Positions 10,795 through 19,084 of a DNA stretch of 64,000 nt are shown here, one piece after another. Below the pieces are notes generated by a model, which did no database searches, was not told the origin of the DNA, and saw only the letters and a program-made list of their open reading frames with translations. Origin of the DNA: Isoetes taiwanensis (Eukaryota > Streptophyta > Lycopodiopsida > Isoetales > Isoetaceae); assembly GCA_021234155.1 (NCBI GenBank), contig JAJEKV010000059.1, forward strand, positions 2,434,182 to 2,498,181, given 5' to 3'. How positions within the stretch are numbered: position 1 is the first letter of the stretch; the number at the start of each line of letters is the position of its first letter. The position numbers were made by a program, and so were the translations under genes.

Positions 10795-11973
10795 AAAAAT
10801 AGTCTACCGACGATGCATGCGGCGCTCTGGGCGACGGTTAGGGTGAGGCCATTGCCTCCCCACCCTACCTCCGGTACAACACCGGATTCTTGAAGGAGAC
10901 CAGTGATCGGTGAGAGGCCAGGCCAGGGTTTTGGGAATCGATCTGTGAGCAGTTTTTAAAATCTTTCCCAGGTTTTTTCGAGTTCTAGCTGTTTTGGCGG
11001 TCTTGGATTCTGTTTAGCTTTGTTCTGCTTTTCTTGAATCTTCCTTGCAGTCTTAAGAATTCATTTGCTGGCCTTTGGTAAATGCAATCTTGAGTCTGGG
11101 TCGACCTGGGAATGAGGTACATTGTAGCTCAAGCCTTACAAATCGTGGCAGTTTGAATCTTGGATTATTCTGTGGAGGTTTCATCTGCAGTAGAAGCATC
11201 GTGGATCTTTCTTGGAATTTGCTGGTTTATTCTTACCCTTTCCTACTGGCGGGAAGACTAAATATGTGGTTCAGGAAAAAACAGGTACCCAAGCAGTTCT
11301 GGTTTCTTTATCTTGTAATACAAGCAGGTTGAGTAGATTATTTTGGATTGGATTGCCGAGCTAGGGACAAGCTGATACCTATCTTGCACCGGGCTTTAAG
11401 GGAGAAGTCTGGCGGATGGAAATATTCTTTTTCTAGCCAGCTTCAGCGCCAGGTTGAATGCTTAACCCGACAATGCAGCATTTGATTCAATTTATTTTAC
11501 AGATATGCTTGGTTATAAGAGGGGAAATTGGAACTCATGAAACAGTGGCAGTTTCTATGAGCAAAGTGGCAGGTTGCTCTTCTAACACTGTTTTTTTCCT
11601 CGATCATACATTTAGTAGCATGGTAAGAATAAGCAGAGGTAGCTTGGTGTAGGAAGGTTGCCTACCCCACATCAAAGATTTATATGATAGTAATGCTAGT
11701 GATTTTGGTTTCACGGTGCTCCTGTGGAAATCAAGGATGTATGGGCTCCTTGATGGATCGTTTCAGAAGACATTGCGCAGGTCAGGCATCCTCGGATTTC
11801 TATCTCTTTCTTTTGATGTTATGCTTCTCTTTTAAATAAGTTTCAGTTTCAAAGAGGATGAAGATGTTGAGGTTACTCCTGTAGTAATCCTCAATAAAAC
11901 TTGAAGCATTGTACTCTGTACTTTTTATTCCATAAATATAAAATACAACCTTGCCCTCAAAAAAAAAAAAAAA

Positions 11974-12012
<39 letters not shown>
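10795..12012 (+). mobile_element. 1.2-kb retroposon with poly-A/(AAT)n tail and 18-bp target-site duplication
   Basis: The insert is flanked by a perfect 18-bp direct repeat AATGTTTTGTATGTGTTG (10777-10794 and 12013-12030). Its 3' end is a ~17-bp A-run at 11959 that passes into an (AAT)n microsatellite, as LINE or processed retroposons often show. Only short non-conserved frames are found inside; no RT, endonuclease or recognisable host gene. The 5' part is GC-richer (CTCCGGTACAACACCGG). It is most likely an internally deleted LINE or a SINE/LINE chimera, inserted into the pseudogenes on either side. TSD and tail are seen directly. Confidence 0.8.
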
Positions 12013-12016
<4 letters not shown>

Positions 12017-12030
12017 TTTTGTATGTGTTG

Positions 12031-12743
12031 CCCGTAAGTGGCCTTCATCCATCAGTTTCTTTCTTCTTTGTGTTGTACATGCCTTTTTCTGAAGGTTCCG
12101 TTCAAGTTTGTGACTAGCAGGAACCTTAAATTCGAACAAGTACTCTTTTCATTGAGGTAAGTCATCATCTGAGAGTGTGACACGAGGAGTTTCTTCGTCA
12201 GAAGGTTCAATAGCTGTTGGTGTGGCATTTGGTGTGGGCTCGTCAATGGAAAATGGAGAAGGACGGTCCCAAGGAAACAACAGTCTCGGCTAGTGTCTTA
12301 GTTCAACGGCTCCAGAAGTTTCATACAAAGGAGTAGCTAGACGTTGAGTGCTACTGCTGGGAGCTGCTATTGGGGCAAGGGAGTCAGGTGGGGAAGGTGT
12401 TAATGGTATTGGCGGTGGTAGTCTGCGCTGAAGTAGTCGTGCTGAAGGTAGTGTAGCTGAAGAATCCATTCTCTGTTCTGGTTGTGTTGAAGGTGTGAAT
12501 TGCACAGGCGAAGGAGCCTACGTTCAGCTTGAGGTGGGGGTGTTAACTCGAAGGAGGAAGTACGCGTCCGGGAGGTTCCGGTGGTGTAAACTGGACAGGT
12601 CGTGGGAGTCTATGTGGCACAGGAGGTGGGCTTTCTCTCTCGGAATCAGAATCAGGAGAAGTGAATAACACAGGTGGAGGAAGTCTACGAGTCGGTTGGG
12701 GATGTTCTGAAGCACTATTAACACCAGACATTTCAAGGATCAA
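12031..12743 (-). pseudogene. Unknown Pro-rich/acidic/basic protein, broken (cassette 1, leftward gene)
   Basis: Reading leftward from an ATG at 12731 (or 12743), the protein is Pro/Ser-rich ('PPPVLFTSPDSDSERESPP', 'RPVQFTPPEPPG'), then repeats a similar 'PVQFTPSTQPEQRMDSS' block. Next come an acidic stretch 'EPSDEETPRVTLSDDDLP' and a basic end 'KLERNLQKKACTTQRRKKLM'. It is broken by a stop near 12545, frameshifts near 12290 and a TGA at ~12155; the retroposon at 10795-12012 lies just past its end. It diverges from the ParB-methylase-like gene across a ~960-bp spacer full of TATAAATTTATA palindromes. A TATTTAAG at ~12985 could be its TATA box. No family recognised; the disordered, charged make-up resembles an accessory DNA-binding or regulatory protein, which is inference only. 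Confidence 0.4.
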
Positions 12744-12752
12744 AGGAGTGGT

Positions 12753-13483
12753 CGGTATAAATTTATACCGCGGGCAGTCTGCTCTGGAAAAATAGACTTA
12801 AGTAACAAAACACCGTATAAATTTATAAGAAGACTAAACAAGAAGGAAAGACAGAGGATGACGTATATGAAATGCTATGGACAGACGCTTTACCAAAGGG
12901 CAGAGAACCGAAGTACTTAAAGCCGGCGAAGGCGCACTCATTTCCCACATAAGAGTAATGGAATCGAGGCGCTAGCCGCTCTGCCTTAAATACCTGCCCC
13001 TGTTTGCTCTCCAGCTTGCGTATAAAGATCTGCATCCGGACATGTCCACGTAAGTTGCGTTTCCGTACGGCTTTTATTTTTTATTATTTAGGTTTTCGTT
13101 TTGTTGTGTCCTCGAGCGGTATTTTTATACCGCTCAGTGGTAAGTTCGTGAGTGCTTTGACATGGGTGTTAACGTCATGGTAGAATTTTGTACCATTTTG
13201 TCTTTCTACATTGTAGAAAGTTAGAACACGACACCTAATCGGTATAAATTTATACCAATTAAGTGGCTGGGTTACAGAACACGGTATAAAATCTTAGATG
13301 TCTAAGCCTTACGCCACGGTATAAATTTATACAGTTTGAGCGTTTGGACGCGTTAAAAATTTATGCCATCTGTTCGTTTTTAAAAACTAAAGAACCTTTA
13401 ACCTTGATCTTGGTATAAATTTATACCGTAGTCAGCCACAGAAGAATATCGTTATGGACTCGACACGGTATAAATTCATACCA
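12753..13483. repeat. Palindrome cluster CGGTATAAATTTATACCG in divergent spacer
   Basis: Perfect or near-perfect copies of an 18-bp palindrome occur at 12753 (perfect), ~12813, ~13116 (variant GAGCGGTATTTTTATACCGCTC), ~13238, ~13284 (half), ~13316, ~13411 and ~13464. The core TATAAATTTATA reads as a TATA box on both strands. The same motif recurs only in noncoding parts of the cassette: intron 1 (~14088), the intron after 15412 (six copies) and the intron after 16706 (~16727). I saw none elsewhere in the window. Confidence 0.85.
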
Positions 13484-13703
13484 TTTTGACAAATCTTGCT
13501 AGAATATTGTGTAATTTACCGTAGTTTAGGCACAGGAAGTGTTCGAAACTGCTTTCTAAAGTGTAGGTTTTGGTATTTATTGTGTTGTAGAAAACGCTAT
13601 TTTGAAGGCCAAATTAACGTATAAAACACGATATTTTGCTGAATTCTGTACTTAAACATCAAATACGTCATGTTTACTTGAATGCAGCTCAAAGCAACTC
13701 ACC

Positions 13704-15412
13704 ATGAAGTTCAAAATGCCTAGAATGTCTGAGACTCTTACTCCGGAGGTGGAGACCTTTGATTGTAAAGATCTCCAATGGTTTGTGCATAGAGGTGCAA
13801 GGAAGAGAGCTCCTATAGATGTCTACCTCTTCTTGGCTAAAACTTCAGCGAAAGGGAAGTTCAAGGCGTCCGAATTCTATCCGGCCGGGGAACTCGCTTG
13901 TATCATGCCCACAGGAGAGGATGACGAGATCAAAACAAAGTGCACAAACAACGGCCGGGACATTTTGTACATTGTCAACTCCACCATGTTGCAAATGGGC
14001 TTGTGCAAGCAAAAAGATGTCTACGACTACCTCGACGAAAGTTTATCGGAAGGCCATGTAAGCTTCCTCTTTTTCTTTTCTTCTCCGTATAAATTTATAC
14101 GAATGTCTACTGAACCTTGGTGCCATTGCAGGACATTGTGGACGTTATTCAGTCAATTGTTAACTGTGAAGACCCTACTGTTATTCCAGGCTTGTGGTAT
14201 CCTGTGGAACCTGAACAAGATGAAGAAAAAAATGACGATAAAGTAATTGTCGAGGAAGTAGAAGAAGAGGAGTCTGAGCCAGAAGAAAATAAAATGACAG
14301 CTGCAAAAAAAAGATCTCAAGTGGTAGACACACAACCGCCAGTGAAGAAACCTCGGAGAACAAAGCAACTGAATAAGAAAGAATCTGAAGATGCTCTCAA
14401 AAAGGCACCTGGGGTTGATATGAACGTGAAACCATCAGACAAGGCAAGTGAAATTTTGAAGAAGGTGGCCGAAACGAAACTTGTGAAGGAATCAATTTCT
14501 CTCATGCATCAACACCATAAGGCCACCAAAAAATGAAAGTGGGGTACAAGTCCGAAAGCTGTACGCTGCACATGTGGGTTTATTGAAGCAAAGAATGCGA
14601 CGGAATCCACATGCACATGTTTCGCCCCTTATTGTCATGGTAAACAGGGAACAATGTCCGGAGCTTAGTCAGTACAAAAAAGCTGACTTTGAAGATTATA
14701 TTTACTATGTTCTGGGTGGCACACACAGCTACAAGGCAAGATCAGAGGAAGTAAGCAGGAATGAGGTGTGGAAGACTGTCGAGGCCCACATTTACGTGGG
14801 CCTTACTGATGAAGAAGCTAAAATTGGCGCTGTTGTTAGCCACAACATTAATAATGATTTTAGAATGAGGATGAGCCTCATTGATAAGATAAGGTTTATG
14901 CATAGAGAATTTATAGAGTTCAAATCCCTTCATGGAGAAGATTTTAAAAAGCAAAAAAAATAAGCCACAGGAACTCAGGGAGGCGTGCATTAGGGCATAA
15001 GCATGCTACACCCTATCAAAAAAAGTACCATTTAGGAACCATAAAACTACCTAAATAAGTACCCAAGACTGGGTACTGGGTACTTTTTTAATGTCTCAAT
15101 AACTGCAAGAGTTAAATTGCATGCATTGATTTTGACCTTCAATAGTGTTGTCTCTATCTTAACCTTGAACATTAATATGCTTTTGACATTTTATGTTGAG
15201 TTTTTGACTTAGTTTTGACCAAAAGAAGAAGGAAACAGTACCCAATCCAAAAGTACCCAGTCCAGGTACTTTGGCAGGTTCCAAAAATGGTAGGGTGTAG
15301 CATGCATATGCCCATTACAGAGTGCTGCCTGTCTTACGACACAGAGAAAACTCCTATCATGGCTGTAAGGCAGTACGATAACTATTTCCAGCTTGCTTTT
15401 AGAGATGGTCAG
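13704..15412 (+). pseudogene. ParB/sulfiredoxin-like domain protein, 5' part of a ParB-methylase gene
   Basis: Exon 1 (13704-14057) starts MKFKMPRMSE and ends in phase 0 at GT. The intron (14058-14131) contains one palindrome. Exon 2 begins at 14132 ('DIVDVIQSIV'), passes through an acidic linker and a basic NLS-like segment ('KKRSQ', 'KKPRRTKQ'). It then enters a domain reading 'LYAAHVGLLKQRMRRNPHAH', 'SPLIVMVN', 'YYVLGGTHSYKA' and 'VEAHIYVGLTDEEAKI'. This is the order expected of a ParB-like fold: the substrate-box strand, the GGxHxxxA motif, then 'v-y-G-L-sDEEA' followed by a helix with 'HN'. Two +1 shifts, each in an A-run (14528-14533 and 14952-14960), and a 321-bp MITE (14993-15313) interrupt an otherwise continuous frame that ends 'AFRDGQ' at a GT donor (15412). 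In bacteria ParB domains bind CTP or cut or bind DNA and are often joined to DNA methylases. Domain call is by motif, without a search. Confidence 0.5.
14993..15313. mobile_element. 321-bp MITE inserted in a coding exon
   Basis: Terminal inverted repeats of at least 24 bp begin GGGCATA(A/T)GCATGCTACAC at both ends, with a direct ATTA on each side (14989-14992 and 15314-15317). Subterminal sequence is also inverted (GTACC/GGTAC blocks around 15030 and 15260). Excising the element plus one ATTA joins 'PQELREACI' to 'TECCLSYDTEK' in frame, which confirms insertion into coding sequence. The GGG-ended TIR and T/A-rich target resemble PIF/Harbinger Tourist elements, but the superfamily is uncertain. 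Confidence 0.85.
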
Positions 15413-15487
15413 GTAAGACTAAACCATTGGTTTGAATAACATTGAGACAGTGGTGGCTTGTGTGTGCTTCGTTTTAGAATGGTAGGA

Positions 15488-15648
15488 CCGCGTGCCTCAA
15501 GCGGTATATTTTTATACCGCCTCGTGCAAGCGGTATAAATTTATACTGCAAGATGATTTCGGTATAAATTTATACCGCACGCCCAAAGCTATATAAATTT
15601 ACACCGCTTCGGGTAAGCGGTATAAATTTATACCGCGTGAGGCACGCT
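15488..15648. repeat. Foldback array of six palindromes with outer inverted repeat
   Basis: Inside the intron after 15412, six copies or variants of CGGTATAAATTTATACCG lie in ~150 bp. The block is bracketed by an inverted repeat (GCGTGCCTCA at ~15490 and TGAGGCACGC at ~15638). The whole unit could fold as one long hairpin or as several cruciforms. A seventh, half-diverged copy sits at ~15703. Confidence 0.8.
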
Positions 15649-15748
15649 GTAGATAATTAAACTGCAGCTGCAATGGTATTTCAGCTGGTTGTACTCCCGT
15701 TCTTGTATAAATTTATACCTTCTTTTCGTTGCTAATCTTTGTGTGCAG

Positions 15749-16950
15749 AGAATTGACTAGCATTTGGCATTTTAGGTGTAAGTTTTACAAGAGAGAATCT
15801 TTTGCATGTTCGAGGATGGTCAACTAAAGGAACAACAAGGAAGTACAAGTAAGAAGCCAAAGAAAGGAGGAGAATCGAAGCAAAAAAATATGAGCATCGT
15901 GCCCTGGACGCAGCTTCAGGGCCTCAAAAGTAAAGAAATACTAGTTAGGCTTCTTGAGAAAGTAGTGTCAGGGCAGTTCACCTTAGACGAAATGGCAAAG
16001 AAGGCAAAGACGTAAGTAGCATTAACCTTAAGCAATGTTTTAACTAGGTTTTTATGATTAAACTCTTCTTTGTGCAGTCAAAAGGATATAATGGATTATC
16101 AGACAGAGCTCATGCAGCAACTTAACCTTGAAGAATGGGAAGAATGCAGAGCTCTTTATCCAGGCAGCATTGCTGACAATGTTATTAGAGAGCACGCTGT
16201 TAACTTTAACGGCTAGGTAGGTGATTTTAATTTCTTATTTCCTTAGTGCCTTCTTACTGAGCATTTTTTATGACAGAACCAGAAAAAGGGCTACCTGCAG
16301 GACTTTTAGGTCTTGTTCGACGGACAAAAGAAGAAGCTAGACTTAAAGCTATAGAACAAGGCAAAGAGGTCGCTGCAAGCAGTTAGACGGACGAGTTCGA
16401 CAAGTTTACCCTTTTCGATCAGGATTGTTTGTACAGAGTTGTACTAGGGGACTGCAAAAATTTGCCGAATTTTGTGCCAAAGCAAAACTACACCCTTTGC
16501 ATTGCAGATATTCGTTATGGCTTCAAAATAAAGGACAGCATGTTTGATGATGAAGCTTTCAGTAGTAAGCAGGTCAAAGCATTTCTTGAGGGTCTGAAGG
16601 AGGCCGATAATTGGCGTGTCGTTATTTTCCACTCTGACCTGCAGACCATGTCTGTCTTAATGCCAATGGGTTTAGTGTGTAACGTTGGTTTTGAAAATTG
16701 TATTTGGTAAGGTTCTAAACCTCATGGTATAAATTTATACGGTTACTTAAGCTAATAGTGGCCTTTACAGGTTAAAGACAAATGTCAAAGGAAATGGTGG
16801 GGGACCAAGACTAGATACGCCTAATAACAAAGTTTTATACACGTATAAAACAAAAGATAAGCCATGGTGTGTTCACCATTATAAGGTGTGCACCAATGAC
16901 GGCACACCTACCAAGCAAACCATTGCATCCTACACGGGACTACGCCTCCT
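15749..16950 (+). pseudogene. DNA N4/N6-methylase-like domain, 3' part of the ParB-methylase gene
   Basis: Exons continue downstream: ~15749-16011 ('GSTSKKPKKGGESKQKN', 'IVPWTQLQGLKSKEILVRLL'), 16078-16216 ('DIMDYQTELMQQLNLEEWEE'), 16277-16706 and 16771-~16945, with agreeing phases at the last three junctions. The third reads 'LYRVVLGDCKNLPNF', then 'YTLCIADIRYGF', which sits where methylases have the DPPY motif (here degenerate, lacking both Pro), and 'WRVVIFHSDLQ'. The last gives 'WLKTNVKGNGGG' and 'NNKVLYTYKTKDKPW', resembling the motif region after DPPY. Three in-frame TAG codons (16214, 16307, 16352) all fit CAG changed to TAG. The entry frame at 15749-15805 is shifted. The sequence then runs straight into the kinase gene without a clear end. 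Family call by motif order; activity is very unlikely now. Confidence 0.45.
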
Positions 16951-16956
16951 TTCAAA

Positions 16957-18366
16957 TTGCATAGTTTTTCTAGCATTGAGGAGATAATTTTTCATGTTCG
17001 AGGCATATATAAGGATCTCAAAAGCAGAATGGAGACTATCTCTGTGTGCACTAATCAATGCAAATTTCTTATGGAGACAATCAAATTCGTTGTAGAATGC
17101 ATGGATGTGTGGCATTCTACAGGCCTGGATATCCAGATCTCTAACGACATTTTAGAAGGGCTGATAGTTTTGTTGTATAAGGTGATCATTATGTTTGCCA
17201 AATGCCAAAAAAAAGGTGCGTGGTTGCTGCAGGCTGCAGTTGATGAAGAGAACAGACTCACAAATTATAGCAATGCATGAAGATATATGTAAATATGTTG
17301 GCCTTATTGGTCCCTTGGTTGCAGATGGAACGGAAGTTCCTCAGACATTACTGCTCCAAGAGGAGAGGAAAAAACGAGATCTAAATTCAGCTGCAGATTC
17401 GGATAGGCAACATCTGCTTCAGCTTCTGGAGGCAATGGCAATGTCCCAAGAGAGTATACTGGCAGCGTTTGCTTACAAGGTAATGCAAAGCAAAAATTTT
17501 GCAGAACCTATCATAGAGTATGATGAGTTCAAGAATCAAAGAAATATTGGAAGAGGTTCATCTGCAGTAGTATATAAAGTAGAATGGCTGCAGCAGCAAT
17601 TTGCAGTAAAGGAGTTTGATGATGTGAATGATGATGTTTTCAACGAGGAACTCTCTGCACTTGTTTCTGTAAGACATCCAAACATAGTGCGTTTATTTGG
17701 TCATTCTCAAAATCCGCGAATTGGATCTCATTGTCTCATCATGGAATTGATGGACATGAATTTGGGACATCTGATCAATGCACGGAAAAGATTGGGAGAG
17801 AAAATGGCCCTAGACATATTTCTTCAAGTTGCAAAGGCTATGGAATACCTCCATGAGAACGATGTCGTTCACCGTGATCTTAAGCCCCAGAACATTATGG
17901 TGTCTTTTCATTGCTCAGATAAACAGTGTGGAGGACCTGTGGACGAGATCGTCCTTGCTAAAGTAGCAGATTTTGGATTGGCTAAGACCAAATTTGAATC
18001 CTCAAAAGGTACCTTAGGAAAAGGAACGTATTATTACATGGCACCCGAGTTATTCCATGGCAATGACGGGTACATTACAAGGAAGATAGATGTTTATAGC
18101 TATGGCATGACATGTTACCATCTCTTGAGTGGAGAAAAACCATTTTCTAGTATTCTTGATAGCCAACAGGAGCCGTTGATGGAGAGATTAAACAAACTTT
18201 CTACATTGTTAACCAGCGGACAGCGGCCAGCATTGAACTCCAATGTTCCAGAAATTTTTCATGAATTACTAGCAAAATGTTGGCATTCAGATCCGTCATG
18301 ACGACCGCCTTTTAAGGATATTTGCATGATCCTCGAGGATTTGCGCAAGAAGATGCTTCTTAGGAG
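16957..18366 (+). pseudogene. MLKL-like protein: four-helix bundle plus kinase, frameshift and premature stop
   Basis: The N-terminal part (16957-~17270) is an all-helical segment ('FSSIEEIIFHVRGIYKDLKS', 'DILEGLIVLLYKVIIMFAKC') of the kind that forms the MLKL/HeLo-like four-helix bundle. One frameshift near 17270 joins it to the kinase frame (to 18301). The kinase keeps all key elements: Gly loop GRGSSAVVY (~17543), FAVKEF Lys (~17607), HRDLKPQN (~17870), DFG (~17970), APE (~18043) and DVYSYGM (~18090). A TGA at 18299-18301 cuts the protein between 'CWHSDPS' and 'RPPF' of subdomain XI; the frame continues to a GT donor at ~18376. CGA to TGA would explain it. Plant MLKL-type proteins form membrane-active oligomers in immunity; that role is family knowledge. 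No start Met is in frame upstream, so a 5' exon is missing or cut by the neighbouring cassette. Confidence 0.65.
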
Positions 18367-18735
18367 GACCCGTGAGGTACCTTGCTGATTTAGAACTTCC
18401 AACCGTAGATAACAATCTAATTTGTGCTCCCTTTCCCAGGACAGCCCTTCGAACCCCTGTCTCGGACATGAAAAGAGTTTCATGACATGAAAAGATGGAT
18501 GTCCTAATAAACTATCATGATATTCTATATATCATCATACTATCATAGAGTTTGGTTTGCTTTAGTACCATGCTTTGATTGATTTTGGTTTGGTACTATG
18601 TTGTTATTGATTACTGACTTCTAGTATATCAAGGCAAAGGTTTTTCCTTCAAAACTTTAAAAGACACGAGTTTTTTAATTCTTGTGATGATGGTGATGGT
18701 TGTACTACCATATTGCCGATTAGGGTTGCCCTCCA

Positions 18736-18925
18736 GTGGAAACCCTTCCGGGATTCCATGGGAACCCTTCCGGTAATGAAACCCAGAAGGGTTTCCATGG
18801 AAAGCCGGAAGGGTTGGCTTTCCATGGAAACCCTTCCGTATTTCCAGCGTTTGAAATTCGGAAGGGTAGGGTTTCCACTTTGGAAAACTGGTAGGGTTTC
18901 CATGGAAAACCGGAAGGGTTTCCAC
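18736..18925. repeat. Foldback cluster of GGAAACCCTTCC motifs
   Basis: At least eight copies of a 12-16 bp motif alternate in orientation: GTGGAAACCCTTCCGG at 18736, 18761 and ~18822, and its reverse CCGGAAGGGTTTCC at 18786, ~18803, ~18856, ~18885 and ~18906. The first and last copies are perfect inverted ends (GTGGAAACCC ... GGGTTTCCAC), so the block can fold on itself at several scales. Single relatives occur at 19035-19084 and 24631-24675. Confidence 0.8.
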
Positions 18926-19034
18926 AAAATTTATTTATAAAATGTTCACACGCGTGAGCCTTTATGGGTCACGCTTCTCGACACGGACGCCTTCCATTAA
19001 GATGGCACGTCATCCTAAAATTCAAATTTTTAAA

Positions 19035-19084
19035 TGGAAACCCTTCCGAGTTTCCTTGTCAAGGAAAACAAGAAGGGCTTCCAC
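19035..19084. repeat. Mini foldback, GGAAACCCTTCC family
   Basis: TGGAAACCCTTCCGAGTTTC is followed by an inverted AGAAGGGCTTCCA, forming a ~50-bp hairpin of the same family as 18736-18925. Confidence 0.6.

Noticed and set aside
11957..12139. Poly-Tyr/Phe frame
   Set aside because: Translation of the (AAT)n/A-run tail of the retroposon; only its first ~45 residues belong to the decayed leftward gene.
12031..16950. Endogenous giant-virus fragment
   Set aside because: The genes have multiple GT-AG introns with agreeing phases and no viral core gene; an intron-bearing plant element or import is more likely, though a distant viral origin is not excluded.
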